Shown: positions 27,328 to 36,707 of the stretch, piece after piece
Layout: every line of letters starts with the position of its first letter
Position numbering within the stretch: the first letter of the stretch is position 1
Assembly (NCBI RefSeq): GCF_013267595.1
Contig: NZ_CP054011.1
Span: 186,001 to 250,000, forward strand
Direction: 5' to 3'
From: Prevotella melaninogenica
GTDB lineage: Bacteria > Bacteroidota > Bacteroidia > Bacteroidales > Bacteroidaceae
Length of the DNA stretch: 64,000 nucleotides
Translations under genes and position numbers: made by a program
The notes under the pieces: generated by a model
The model's database searches: none
What the model saw: only the letters and a program-made list of their open reading frames with translations
What the model was told of the DNA's origin: nothing

Positions 27328-27807
27328 ATGAGAATTAAAAAATTATTTTTTACACTTGCTGTTACACTGTTAGCTTCCATGAGCACACTCTCTGCTTCTG
27401 CAGCTGACTATGTGAAAGTAAGTGACAAAGATGGCAAAGACACTTACTTTGCTCTGTCTGAGAAACCTACTGTTACCTTCACTTCCACTGCCATGGTTTT
27501 GACTGCTGGAAGCCAAACAATAGAGTATCCTCTGACAGATTTCCGTGCTTTTGCCTTTGCTAATCAACCAACAGGTATTGGAACGCTGGATGTAGAAAGC
27601 AACAATGCTGTCTTTTCCTTTGGTAACTCCTTGAAGGGAGAAGGGCTGAAAGCAGGTAGTCAAGTAGCTGTTTACACAATCAACGGACAGTTGGTAGGTC
27701 GTGCAACCGTAAGCCAGAGTGGTTCTGTTGAGATTCCTCTCGACGGACAAACAGGCGTTTTTGTAGTTAAATCATTATCTAAGACATTTAAATTTATACG
27801 TAAATGA
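27328..27807 (+). CDS. Secreted protein with C-terminal sorting-like domain
   Basis: A 159-residue protein with a signal peptide (about 1-25, ASA). Residues 27-85 form a small beta domain also seen at the start of the next protein (VKVSDKDGKDTYFALSE versus LKVTKTDGSVVTYNAS). The last 65 residues follow the pattern of a type IX secretion type A sorting domain (VAVYTINGQLVG...GVFVVKSLSKTFKFIRK). It is the first gene of the HmuY/HmuR operon and overlaps the next by 4 bases. It is probably surface-attached or periplasmic; binding of haem or haemoproteins is only inferred from context. Confidence 0.75.
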   Translation: MRIKKLFFTLAVTLLASMSTLSASAADYVKVSDKDGKDTYFALSEKPTVTFTSTAMVLTAGSQTIEYPLTDFRAFAFANQPTGIGTLDVESNNAVFSFGNSLKGEGLKAGSQVAVYTINGQLVGRATVSQSGSVEIPLDGQTGVFVVKSLSKTFKFIRK

Positions 27808-28742
27808 AAAAGATCTTTACTTTAGTAATCGTATCTTTCTTGAGTGCACTCGCAGTACAGGCGCAGTCATTAAAGGTAACAAAAACTGATGGTAGCGTTG
27901 TAACTTATAACGCATCAGATATTTCAAAGATTGAGTTCTTGCCAAGTGAAACCCCTTCACAACCAAAGTTGATACACGAGTATGCAGGCTATTTGACTGT
28001 AAAGAACAGAGTACTCGACAATGTTCGTTTTGACACAGGTGCTAAGATTAAGGTGTTGCAGGACGGTGGTAAGTTCCTTGCAGAGTTCTCCGATACTCAG
28101 TGGGGTACTGGTTCTTTCGTGATAACAATGAATAAGCACGCAATTAACGGTACTGGTAAGATGAAGATTGCTAACCCAAGAGCTGGTGGTGCAGTGGAGG
28201 AATATGATGCAACGATGAGTGGTTCGATGCGAGAAATAAAGATTTCAATCCCATCACTCATGGGTGGTACTGATATTACTTGGCATTATGCTGAGGCTTC
28301 AGCAGCATCAAAGGTGGCAGGAAACTATATTGGTACAACCGCTTTGAAGGTGGGTGATAGCTTTGGTCCATTCACTTCTGCTACTGTTGGCTATAAGATT
28401 ACAGCTAATGAAGATGGTACTATCAACGTTACAGCTTCTGAAGAGAACTACACAGGGGTTACAATGATGGGTAACTTGACTTTAGGAACATATACCGTTA
28501 AGAATCTTGCTTATGACAAGGAATCTAACAGTTTTGTTCGTGATTATAGCAATGATGGTCTCAAAGTTCATTTCAAGGCTGTTGGGGGTATGCCAATAGA
28601 TAACGAGTACTCATTCAAGGCTACAAGTAAGATGGTTGTAACGGTTGACGAGAGTGGAACGTTGACCATCAAGAATAATTATAGTCTTACACGTATGCCA
28701 TTCCCAATCTCAGCAACTTATACTGGTAAGAAGGCTAAGTAA
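27804..28742 (+). CDS. Calycin-like secreted protein of the haem operon
   Basis: A 312-residue protein with a signal peptide (about 1-20, VQA). After a short beta domain (LKVTKTDGSVVTYNASDISK) comes a region of repeated beta strands with two similar halves: GYLTVKNRVLDNVRF with FVITMNKHAINGTGKM, then GNYIGTTALKVGD with KMVVTVDESGTLTIKN. This resembles the lipocalin/calycin-like domain of Bacteroidota surface proteins. Calycins bind small hydrophobic ligands, which would suit haem, but the ligand is inferred. It overlaps the upstream gene (ATGA) and lies 14 bases before hmuY. Confidence 0.68.
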   Translation: MKKIFTLVIVSFLSALAVQAQSLKVTKTDGSVVTYNASDISKIEFLPSETPSQPKLIHEYAGYLTVKNRVLDNVRFDTGAKIKVLQDGGKFLAEFSDTQWGTGSFVITMNKHAINGTGKMKIANPRAGGAVEEYDATMSGSMREIKISIPSLMGGTDITWHYAEASAASKVAGNYIGTTALKVGDSFGPFTSATVGYKITANEDGTINVTASEENYTGVTMMGNLTLGTYTVKNLAYDKESNSFVRDYSNDGLKVHFKAVGGMPIDNEYSFKATSKMVVTVDESGTLTIKNNYSLTRMPFPISATYTGKKAK

Positions 28743-28756
28743 AACGTTATACGCTC

Positions 28757-29551
28757 ATGCACAGAGTATTTCGCCCTATTTCTACCCTTGCAGGCTGTGC
28801 CATTATGTTAATGGTAACAGCCTGCAACGGCATTTTTGAAGATATATATGATGAGGCACCAGCCGCTGCAAGTGTGACAACGGAAGGTCAACTCCTTGTT
28901 AATGCCGCCAGTTGGAAGAACTGGTATTATGTTGACTTTGACTCTTTACAGATGTATATCGAGCGCAAAGACACTGCAGGACTGCTCAAGGCACAGACGA
29001 ACTTCACGCATTATGCCATCCCAACAAATCTGACATCGGGTAGTGGTGATGGGAAAACGGGTATGTACACTTACTGGTTTGATGTCTTCGGAAAAGGTAT
29101 CTCGGTAAATGAAAAGCGTGGTTTTACTGCTACTGATGCACAACCTGAACCACAGTCGTGGAGCATTGCCTTTCATCGTAACAATGTAAGGACGAATGGT
29201 GGTGCCGTACTTGAAACGAAGTACACCTCTTTGAATGAACTTCCAAAGAATAGTTCCTATTTCTTAGGAGCAACATTCCAAGAAGATGAATGGACAGAGA
29301 ACGAGGTTTGGGAGGACCAGTCGCAGATGCTTATGAGTCTGATTGGCTGTCAAGGAATACGTATCAATAAGGTACTTTCCTCTTGGTTGAAAATCGAAAT
29401 ACCTCCAATGCCTCCTTCTTTTACCATGAATAGTCATGTGTTTATTGTTCGTCTGAAGAACAATAAGTATGCTGCTCTGCAGTTGGAGAACTATATTGGT
29501 GCTGATGGTACCAAATGTTGGTTAAGAATCAATTATAAATATCCATATTAA
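28757..29551 (+). CDS. hmuY: HmuY-family haem-binding lipoprotein
   Basis: A 264-residue lipoprotein with the lipobox VTAC (Cys23). The HmuY-domain hallmark WSIAFHRNNVRTNGGA (about 135-150) is present, as are the YWFDVFGKGIS and LKIEIPPMPPSF segments. In Porphyromonas gingivalis HmuY binds haem at the cell surface with two histidines and passes it to HmuR; Prevotella homologues often use methionines. Several Met residues are present (QSQMLMSL, PPMPPSFTM), but the ligands cannot be fixed by eye. It is directly upstream of the TonB receptor, as in the classical hmu locus. Confidence 0.9.
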   Translation: MHRVFRPISTLAGCAIMLMVTACNGIFEDIYDEAPAAASVTTEGQLLVNAASWKNWYYVDFDSLQMYIERKDTAGLLKAQTNFTHYAIPTNLTSGSGDGKTGMYTYWFDVFGKGISVNEKRGFTATDAQPEPQSWSIAFHRNNVRTNGGAVLETKYTSLNELPKNSSYFLGATFQEDEWTENEVWEDQSQMLMSLIGCQGIRINKVLSSWLKIEIPPMPPSFTMNSHVFIVRLKNNKYAALQLENYIGADGTKCWLRINYKYPY

Positions 29552-29626
29552 ATAAAACATAAAACCTTTTCGTTAGTGGTTCTTTCAAAGAATAGAGATA
29601 AGGTTATGATATTTTTTTGATTGGTT

Positions 29627-31597
29627 ATGAAACGAAAAACCATTATACTTTCAGTTCTTACCTGTCTGCTTCCTGCAACGATGTGGGCAGATGAATTGCC
29701 TGATTCCATTTATAAATGCTTAGAATTAGAGCAGGTAGTAGTAACGGGAACACGTACACCGAAGCTACTTGCCAATACCCCTGTGTTGACGAAACTCATC
29801 ACATCTGATGATATTATGAAGACAGATGCTACCAATCTGCGTGATGTATTGCAGCAGGTAATACCGGGTATTGAGTTCTCATACGCCATGAATCAGCAGG
29901 TACATATGAACTTCTCTGGCTTTGGTGGACAGAGTATGTTGATTCTGGTTGACGGTGAACGCCTTGCTGGTGAAACGATGGACGATGTCGACTTCACTCG
30001 TATTGGTATGGATAATGTTGACCACATCGAGATTGTGAAAGGTGCTGCTTCAGCCCTTTATGGCTCTAATGCTGCTGGTGGAGTTATCAATATCATCACC
30101 AAGAAAAAGCCAAATCCATGCGCACTTAACCTTAACATGCGCTTTGGTCGCCACAACGAGCAACGTTATGGACTATCATGGCAATACGCAAGAGGCAAGT
30201 GGAACAACTTACTGACAGTAAATCGGAATAGTTCTGACAACTTCAATGTACACAATGGACCCAATCCAATCACACGAGTTGTCTCAACTATCTATGGTGA
30301 TGCTGTTTGGAACTTTAAGGAACAACTCACTTTTAGGTTGAATGAAAAGCTTCGTCTGACAGGACGTGCAGGCTATTTCTATCGCCAGTTGGTGCGTACA
30401 TCAGAAGTACCAGAGCGCTATCGTGACTTTTCGGGTGGTCTTCGTGGAACATGGACACCAGACCTTGTTAATAGTGTTGACTTCTCCTATGCTTTTGATC
30501 AGTATGATAAGTCAGACTATCAGCGCATCACTCGACTGGATATCCGTGACTATTCAAATGTACAGAACAGTCTTCGCTTGCTTTATAATCACACTTTTGA
30601 GGGGGAAAACGTCCTTTCTGTGGGTGCAGACTATATGCATGATTATCTCTTTAATACCAACTTGGGGGGGCGAATTCGTAAACAAGACTCTTTTGATGCC
30701 TTTGCACAATACGACTGGAACATCAGTCCGAAGTGGGAGGTTGTAGGTGCCTTGCGTTACGATTACTTCTCAGACGGACGCATCTCCCGACTGACTCCAA
30801 AGGTAAGTGCACGTTATCAGCCAGTACATAACTTGAATGTTCGTTTCAGTTATGGTATGGGTTTCCGTGCTCCTACATTGAAAGAGAAGTACTATAACTT
30901 TGATATGTCGGGTATATGGATAGTCGAAGGCAACCCTTCTTTGAAACCAGAAGTAAGCCAGAACTTTAATGCTTCGGTTGATTATACTAAGGGTCGCTAT
31001 AACTTTACAGTAAGTGCTTATTGTAACAAGATTGAAAATAAGATTGCAACTGGTGCACCTTACTATAAGAATCCATCAGACATTATCCCACGTCTTCCTT
31101 ACCTAAACTTGGACAACTATACGGTTAGTGGAGGAGAAGCAACGGCACAAGCACGTTGGACGAATGGTCTTACAGCTCGTTTAAGCTATGCTTATACCAA
31201 TGAACGCTTGCCAAAAGACAAGAACAGTAACTCTGTAAACAATCAGTATATACCTGCTCGCAAACACTCTATGACAGGTCATATCGATTGGGATTATCAG
31301 TGGTTGAAGAACTATGGAACGAACATCGGATTAGATGGACGCTTCCTCTCAGCAGTCGACAATGAAGAGTTTGTTGATTACTATGACATCTCTAAGGGTA
31401 TAAAAACAATACATTACCCCGCATACGCACTCTTCAAACTCTCTTTGGTGCAGCGCATCGGTAAGGGTGTGAAGGTAAGTGTAATCCTTGATAACATCTT
31501 TAATTATAAACCAGAATATTATTATTTGAACTGTCCATTGACTGATGGAACAAACTTAATGATTGGAATGTCAGTTGATGTTGATAAACTATTTTAA
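29627..31597 (+). CDS. hmuR: TonB-dependent haem receptor, HmuR-like
   Basis: A 656-residue outer-membrane receptor. ATG 29627 is preferred over an in-frame TTG two codons earlier. It has a signal peptide (about 1-21), a TonB-box-like segment (LEQVVVTGTRTPK), a plug domain with VEIVKGAASALYGSNAAGGVINIITKK (about 133-158), and a 22-strand barrel ending in DVDKLF. The haem-receptor signature FRAP followed by NPxL is present (GFRAPTLKEKY...EGNPSLKPE, about 415-440). With HmuY it should import haem across the outer membrane. No histidine between FRAP and NPSL is visible. Confidence 0.92.
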   Translation: MKRKTIILSVLTCLLPATMWADELPDSIYKCLELEQVVVTGTRTPKLLANTPVLTKLITSDDIMKTDATNLRDVLQQVIPGIEFSYAMNQQVHMNFSGFGGQSMLILVDGERLAGETMDDVDFTRIGMDNVDHIEIVKGAASALYGSNAAGGVINIITKKKPNPCALNLNMRFGRHNEQRYGLSWQYARGKWNNLLTVNRNSSDNFNVHNGPNPITRVVSTIYGDAVWNFKEQLTFRLNEKLRLTGRAGYFYRQLVRTSEVPERYRDFSGGLRGTWTPDLVNSVDFSYAFDQYDKSDYQRITRLDIRDYSNVQNSLRLLYNHTFEGENVLSVGADYMHDYLFNTNLGGRIRKQDSFDAFAQYDWNISPKWEVVGALRYDYFSDGRISRLTPKVSARYQPVHNLNVRFSYGMGFRAPTLKEKYYNFDMSGIWIVEGNPSLKPEVSQNFNASVDYTKGRYNFTVSAYCNKIENKIATGAPYYKNPSDIIPRLPYLNLDNYTVSGGEATAQARWTNGLTARLSYAYTNERLPKDKNSNSVNNQYIPARKHSMTGHIDWDYQWLKNYGTNIGLDGRFLSAVDNEEFVDYYDISKGIKTIHYPAYALFKLSLVQRIGKGVKVSVILDNIFNYKPEYYYLNCPLTDGTNLMIGMSVDVDKLF

Positions 31598-31619
31598 GCT
31601 CTCAATACCTTTTTAATTT

Positions 31620-32489
31620 ATGGGAAAAAGTAAAATCTATTTATGGCGAACACTCGCCTCGTTTATCCTTGTGTTGTTCACGATGCCTTTGGGTCATGCT
31701 CTTATGATCATGATGGAAAAGACGATGACTCCAGAAGCCGTACATTATGCTGGCTTTACAATGGGATTCGTGGGATTGATAATGGTAATTATCGGTGTGT
31801 TTGTCAAAGGTGATACTCGTCAGACACTTTGGGGACTTATTGGTGGTCTGCTTTTTTGGACTGGATGGGTAGAGTTCCTCTTCCAATATTACGCTCATCG
31901 CTTTGGCGTACAACCAGAGATTGAAAATGGAGAGATTGTGACAAAGCCAGAATATCTGATTCTTCCAGCTTCTTTTGGTTTCTGGATGATGATGATGACA
32001 ATGTATATCTTCAGTACGCGCAATGGTTGTAACTTTATCACATGGATTCAGAAACGGCTTTTCGGAAAGCGTAAGAATGAGATTGCTTTCCAACCAATGA
32101 CACGCCATACATCTATTGTCACCTTTATGGAGGTGAACATGATTCTTTGGGCTTCTTACCTCTTACTGATGTTCTGTTACGATAAGAACTTCCTTGGCGA
32201 TCATCACCCAGTAACCTTCTTGGTAGGTATTGGCTGTTTCTTCGGTGCACTTTATATGTTGAAAAAGCAGCTTTATATTGCTTCATGGGGTGCTAATATC
32301 CGTATGGCAATCGCAACGGTGATTGTTTTCTGGACTCCAGTAGAGATTCTCGGACGTATTAATTTCTTTAAGGAGTTCTGGGTTCACCCACAAGAATATG
32401 CCGTACAGCTACTTTGTATCTTGGCAGCTTTCATCTTACTGATGGGTTATATGTGGCTGAAAGGGTCTAAGAAGAAAACAAAACAGTAA
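31620..32489 (+). CDS. Multi-span membrane protein of the haem operon
   Basis: A 289-residue integral membrane protein with about seven or eight spans (near 10-32, 43-62, 70-90, 118-136, 165-187, 200-218, 230-250 and 262-282). His/Met-rich loops contain GHALMIMMEKTM, YYAHRFG and MMMMTMYIF. It is not an ABC permease (no coupling motif) and matches no family I can name. Position 23 bases after hmuR makes it part of the haem operon; a role in haem or metal movement across the inner membrane is plausible but unproven. Confidence 0.72.
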   Translation: MGKSKIYLWRTLASFILVLFTMPLGHALMIMMEKTMTPEAVHYAGFTMGFVGLIMVIIGVFVKGDTRQTLWGLIGGLLFWTGWVEFLFQYYAHRFGVQPEIENGEIVTKPEYLILPASFGFWMMMMTMYIFSTRNGCNFITWIQKRLFGKRKNEIAFQPMTRHTSIVTFMEVNMILWASYLLLMFCYDKNFLGDHHPVTFLVGIGCFFGALYMLKKQLYIASWGANIRMAIATVIVFWTPVEILGRINFFKEFWVHPQEYAVQLLCILAAFILLMGYMWLKGSKKKTKQ

Positions 32490-32561
32490 GTAGGCATAAA
32501 GGCTTTTACAGAAGAAATAACATAACGTAGCCTATTCATTGAAGGTGTTACGTATACATCT

Positions 32562-32608
32562 AAGATTACTTGTTAGCAGCTTTAATGTTGCCGGCAAGTA
32601 ATCTTTTT
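32562..32608 (+). terminator. Terminator of the haem operon
   Basis: AAGATTACTTG (32562-32572) and CAAGTAATCTT (32595-32605) are perfect complements, followed by a T-run. Confidence 0.8.
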
Positions 32609-32729
32609 CGTTTATATAGATGATCTTAAACAGTTGATAAGTTTCTGTTAGGAAGGATTTTATATTATTGGTGTCCGATAAAACTTTTTTTGCGTTCATA
32701 TCTTTTTAATTCAGAATAATAAAAAAAAC

Positions 32730-32756
32730 GGGCTGATTGTTTTGCACATTCAGCCC
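32730..32756. terminator. Internal hairpin of the IS element
   Basis: GGGCTGA and TCAGCCC arms with A-run before and TTCTTATTT after form a likely bidirectional terminator shielding the transposase. The same hairpin is at 55827-55853 in copy 2. Confidence 0.6.
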
Positions 32757-32800
32757 TTCTTATTTCCTTTGTAGTTGTCAAAATAAAACAATGAAATAAG

Positions 32801-34033
32801 ATGAACAAAAGTACACATTTTATCGGACAGCCACTATATGTTCAACTGTTAAACTATTTTAATCGTGATAAAATTCTCTCTCTGAGCCAAGCTCAGGGAG
32901 GTGAACACTATATAAAGAAGTTTGATGCATGGCATCATCTTGTCGTCATGCTTTATGCAGTAATGATGCGTTTAGACTCTCTGCGTGAGATAAAGGCCTC
33001 TCTCTTTGCTAATGTTAATCGCTTTAATCATCTTGGTTTAAAGCATTTTCCTTGTCGAAGTACCTTGTCAGATGCAAACAAACGCCGAGATTCCGAGATA
33101 TTCGGTTCGATCTATATGAACTTATATGAGAAATATCGCCATGAACTTTACTCGGACAGCCGAAATTGTGGACAGCCCAAATGGCTGAAGAATCTAAAGA
33201 TAATAGATTCTACGACAATCAGTCTGTTTTCTAACCTGGTCTTTAAAGGAGTAGGACGTAATCCCAAAACTGGTAAGAAGAAGGGTGGAATAAAAGTACA
33301 TACAGAGATATTTGCCAATGAGAATGTTCCAAGCGATATCAAGTTCACATCTGCAGCTAGTCATGATCAATTTGCACTTATCCCAGAACGATACGCCAAT
33401 GAGGAACTGATTGCTTTTGACAGAGCCTATATAAACTATGAAAAGTTCTCTGAACTGACTCAAAGAGGCGTTATATATGTAACTAAGATGAAAAATAATC
33501 TTAGCTTTGAAAGGATTGCTGATACGGATTACCAGATGACTACAGATTATGGAGTTGTACGCGTAGAAACCATTCTCTTCCATAAGCATACAAAGGAAAA
33601 AGATATTTACCATAAAGCAAGAAAAATCACATATCAGGATAAGACCAAGAAAGGGAAAATCAGATTCATATCACTGCTGACCAATGATTTTCAGATGTCG
33701 GCAGAAGATATTATAGCTATCTATAAGAGACGATGGCAAATAGAAACCTTATTTAAACAAATAAAACAGAATTTCCCGCTAAGATACTTCTATGGAGAGA
33801 GTGCGAATGCTATAAAAATACAAATATGGATTACGCTTATAGCCAATCTGCTTATAACCCTAGTGAAGAACAAAATAAAGAGACCTTGGAGCTTCTCAGG
33901 CTTGGCAACAATGATAAGAATTTTACTTATGAGTTATGTCGCAATACAAAGTTTCTTTGAGCAGCCACATAGAGACTGGGATAGATTGATTACCCAAGTA
34001 AAAGCCCCACCAGAAGAGTTGTCATTATTCTAG
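32801..34033 (+). CDS. IS4-family transposase, copy 1
   Basis: A 410-residue DDE transposase with an N-terminal DUF4372-like DNA-binding part (about 1-75). Catalytic residues are Asp136 (IIDSTT), Asp207 (AFDRAY) and Glu315. The IS4 YREK signature is exact: Tyr308, Arg311, Glu315 and Lys322 (spacing 2, 3, 6). It is full-length and intact, so the element is probably active. Confidence 0.95.
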   Translation: MNKSTHFIGQPLYVQLLNYFNRDKILSLSQAQGGEHYIKKFDAWHHLVVMLYAVMMRLDSLREIKASLFANVNRFNHLGLKHFPCRSTLSDANKRRDSEIFGSIYMNLYEKYRHELYSDSRNCGQPKWLKNLKIIDSTTISLFSNLVFKGVGRNPKTGKKKGGIKVHTEIFANENVPSDIKFTSAASHDQFALIPERYANEELIAFDRAYINYEKFSELTQRGVIYVTKMKNNLSFERIADTDYQMTTDYGVVRVETILFHKHTKEKDIYHKARKITYQDKTKKGKIRFISLLTNDFQMSAEDIIAIYKRRWQIETLFKQIKQNFPLRYFYGESANAIKIQIWITLIANLLITLVKNKIKRPWSFSGLATMIRILLMSYVAIQSFFEQPHRDWDRLITQVKAPPEELSLF

Positions 34034-34137
34034 GGGGCTTGGAATTTGAAATTAGAACTAATCATGCCTATTTCAGCAGGATTGAGAGAGGATATTGCAG
34101 TATATGGAGGTTTTATCGGACAGCAATAATTTTATAT

Positions 34138-34520
34138 GTGCCTTGTACAGAAAATGTAATCTTGTGTGAGTAAGTCATTGATGTTTATGAATTATAATAA
34201 CGTTATAAATTGGTTCTTCTTACCGTTTTTGATTGTTGTGTTGATGCTCCGCACGTATGGTGCTAAGGCTTCGCACATGTGATGCGGAATACTAACACCA
34301 ATGGTGCGAAGGGCTGAATATAAAAGCGTCAATTACAGCAAGAGGTTCTATTTACTTAATTTGGGGAGCACATCAGATGTCAAAAAGTAGATAAAACTTA
34401 TTTGAAGATAAGATAGTATTTCTTTCAAAGAAAATGGGTTTAGTAGAGATAATGTGCATAGCAAAGGCATCTAAAATAGATTAAGGTATGTAGTCTTGTC
34501 AGTCTTTGGCAGTTTCTTCT
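34138..34520. other. Intergenic region with R3 array, copy 2
   Basis: No gene is seen. The R3 array at about 34241-34311 has CGCAC at 34250 and 34272 and a degenerate AACAC at 34294, a 22-bp step, each with a downstream ATGGTGC or ATGTGATGC partner. Confidence 0.7.
34241..34311. repeat. R3 array, copy 2
   Basis: Units GCTCCGCACGTATGGTGCTA and TTCGCACATGTGATGCGG, then a third degenerate unit ending ATGGTGCGAAG, repeat at 22-bp intervals. See also 19036 and 53018. Confidence 0.75.
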
Positions 34521-34550
34521 TTGTTTTATCGCTTTTTTTTAGTATTTTTG
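34521..34550 (+). promoter_or_regulatory. Promoter of the thioredoxin/Omp28 cluster
   Basis: TTG (34521-34523), 19 bp, TATTTTTG (34543-34550), 24 bases before the start codon. Confidence 0.7.
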
Positions 34551-34573
34551 TAGCTGCAATATAATTAAAAACA

Positions 34574-35065
34574 ATGAATAAATTATTTTTATCCCTTTGT
34601 TTGCTGTTAGTAAGCTTTGCAGCGTCTGCACAAGACCGTCTGCCTAAAGTAATGCTCAAAGACATAGAAGGGAAAACCGTACAAACCGACACTATTTCTA
34701 ATAATGGTAAGCCCCTTATTATAGCTTTCTTTGCTACTTGGTGCAAGCCTTGTAATCGTGAACTCACAAGTATTGATGAGGTCTATGATGATTGGCAGCA
34801 AGAAACGGGTGTTCGACTCGTTGCTGTGTCTATCGATCAGGCGCAGAATGTCAATAAGGTAAAGCCTATGGTCGACCAGAATGGCTGGCGTTATGATGTT
34901 TTGCTCGACCCTAATGGTGAGTTTCGTCGCTCGTTAGGTATTCAGTCTGTGCCTTATACCGTGTTGCTTGACGGACAGGGTAAGATTGTTTATAAGCACA
35001 ACGGCTATACTGATGGTGCTGAAGTAGAGCTATATAAAAAGGTGAAAGAAGCGGCAGGTAAGTAA
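34574..35065 (+). CDS. TlpA-like secreted thioredoxin
   Basis: A 163-residue protein with a signal peptide (1-20, ASAQ) and a thioredoxin fold of the TlpA/ResA kind. The active site is WCKPC (56-60), and the cis-proline loop is SVPYTVLLD. It should work in the periplasm, reducing or isomerising disulfides of secreted proteins. It heads a cluster in which two later proteins carry CxxC Omp28 domains, so a shared disulfide function is likely. The next gene starts after 4 bases. Confidence 0.9.
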   Translation: MNKLFLSLCLLLVSFAASAQDRLPKVMLKDIEGKTVQTDTISNNGKPLIIAFFATWCKPCNRELTSIDEVYDDWQQETGVRLVAVSIDQAQNVNKVKPMVDQNGWRYDVLLDPNGEFRRSLGIQSVPYTVLLDGQGKIVYKHNGYTDGAEVELYKKVKEAAGK

Positions 35066-35069
35066 TTCT

Positions 35070-36701
35070 ATGAAGAAATTGATGATGATAGGACTGCTCA
35101 TTGGTATGAGTAGTATATCTCTTTGTGCACAAGAGGAGTCCGATAAATTACGCCTTTCTGGAAGTCTTCAGAGCGATATGCTGTTAGCTCAAAAGGACAG
35201 TACGATAGGTGCTGAGGCTACAGATGGTCGTTTTCTGACAAATACTTATCTCGACTTGAAGTTATCGAGTCGTTATGTTGAGGCTGGTGCACGACTGGAG
35301 TATTTGGAACATCCGCTTCCAGGATACGAGAGTGACTTTAAGGGTTGGGGTGTTCCTTACGCTTATCTGAAAGGTCGTTACAAGAATGCGGAACTTACCT
35401 TGGGTAGTTTCTATGAGCAGTTTGGCTCTGGTTTCATCCTCCGTTCGTACGAAGAACGTAGCTTGGGAATTGATAATTCTCTGCAAGGTGCACGATTGAA
35501 CTATCGCCCTTGGGCAGGTGTTGCAGTGAAGGTGCTTACAGGTCGTCAGCGTAGATATTGGAATCATAATAAGAGTTGGATGATAGGTGCTGATGTAGAA
35601 TGGAATATTGACGAGTTGTTTAAAACTCTCCAACAGCGTAATACATATATTACCTTAGGTGCTTCCTATCTTAATAAACATGAGAGAGACGAGGTGATAA
35701 TGGTTGATCCAACTCATCGTTTGCATCTTCCGCTTAATGTTAATGCCTTCGATGTACGTTTGCGTGTGCAACATCGAGCTTTTAATGTATTGGCAGAGAT
35801 GGCAATGAAGTCGCAAGATCCCTCTCATGATAATGGTTACATCTATCGTAATGGTTACGTTGCAATGCTTTCGGGTTCCTATTCGAAGCGCGGAATGAGT
35901 CTGCTTCTGCAGGCAAAACGCAGTACGAATATGGGCTTCCGCAGCCGTAGAGGAATGGAAGGAATCTCTTCTTTTGTTAATCATCTACCCCCATTTACGA
36001 TGGAGCATACCTATACATTGGCTGCTCTCTATCCTTACGCGACACGCCCTGATGGTGAGTGGGCTTATCAGGCAGCTGCTGCCTATACCTTCCCAAAGGG
36101 TTCACCGATAGGTGGAAAGTATGGTACGACCGCGAAAGTAAACTTCTCACACGTTCATTCTGTGCGGAAGAATGGTTCTGGAGAAATCGGAACAGATGGC
36201 TATGGTAGTCCGTTTTGGGCGTGGGGGGACGCTACCTATTATCAAGATATTGATGTACAGTTGGAAAAGCGACTCGCTAAGGATACGAAACTCAATCTGA
36301 TGTATATGTATCAACGTTACAATCAGATGCTACTCGAAGGACATGGAGGAATGCTTAATTCGCATATCTTTGTGGCAGATGTCAAACAGAAGCTTTCGCC
36401 TAACACAACGTTGCGTGTAGAGGCACAGTATCTTGCATCGAAAGATGGTGATAAAGATTGGTTATTTGGATTGGGTGAACTGTCGCTTGCACCACATTGG
36501 ATGTTCACATTGAGCGACCTTTATAATGTTGGTAATACTCGGGTGCATTACTACCAAGGTTATGTAACCTATAGCGGTGGGGCACATCGCTTGCAATTAG
36601 GCTACGGTCGTACACGTGCAGGCTTCAACTGTTCGGGTGGTATATGTCGTTATATCCCAGCAACAAAGGGCTTGACACTCTCTTATAATTATAACTTCTG
36701 A
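35070..36701 (+). CDS. DUF6029-like outer-membrane beta-barrel protein
   Basis: A 543-residue protein with a signal peptide (about 1-20, LCAQ) and a run of alternating amphipathic strands rich in Tyr, Arg and Gly, ending in an aromatic residue (LSYNYNF), as in outer-membrane barrels. It resembles the DUF6029 family that accompanies TlpA and Omp28 proteins in Bacteroidota. No TonB plug is present. It lies between the TlpA-like gene (4 bases) and an Omp28 lipoprotein (6 bases), so it may be a porin or export partner for them. The function is unproven. Confidence 0.75.
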   Translation: MKKLMMIGLLIGMSSISLCAQEESDKLRLSGSLQSDMLLAQKDSTIGAEATDGRFLTNTYLDLKLSSRYVEAGARLEYLEHPLPGYESDFKGWGVPYAYLKGRYKNAELTLGSFYEQFGSGFILRSYEERSLGIDNSLQGARLNYRPWAGVAVKVLTGRQRRYWNHNKSWMIGADVEWNIDELFKTLQQRNTYITLGASYLNKHERDEVIMVDPTHRLHLPLNVNAFDVRLRVQHRAFNVLAEMAMKSQDPSHDNGYIYRNGYVAMLSGSYSKRGMSLLLQAKRSTNMGFRSRRGMEGISSFVNHLPPFTMEHTYTLAALYPYATRPDGEWAYQAAAAYTFPKGSPIGGKYGTTAKVNFSHVHSVRKNGSGEIGTDGYGSPFWAWGDATYYQDIDVQLEKRLAKDTKLNLMYMYQRYNQMLLEGHGGMLNSHIFVADVKQKLSPNTTLRVEAQYLASKDGDKDWLFGLGELSLAPHWMFTLSDLYNVGNTRVHYYQGYVTYSGGAHRLQLGYGRTRAGFNCSGGICRYIPATKGLTLSYNYNF

Positions 36702-36707
36702 TAAGAA

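Larger units (their letters stand above)
32666..34128 (+). mobile_element. IS4-family insertion sequence, copy 1 (1463 bp)
   Basis: Terminal inverted repeats TATTG[G/C]TGTCCGATAAAAC mark both ends, and the 9-bp target duplication ATTTTATAT flanks the element (32657-32665 and 34129-34137). One transposase gene occupies most of it. An internal hairpin (GGGCTGA...TCAGCCC, 32730-32756), flanked by A- and T-runs, lies before the transposase and probably blocks read-through transcription. Copy 2 at 55763-57225 appears identical by eye. The insertion lies downstream of the haem operon terminator, so it disrupts no gene. Confidence 0.95.

Noticed and set aside
33194..33613. 139-codon frame antisense to the IS transposase (also in copy 2)
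   Set aside because: Lies wholly inside the transposase gene, with no family resemblance or start context.
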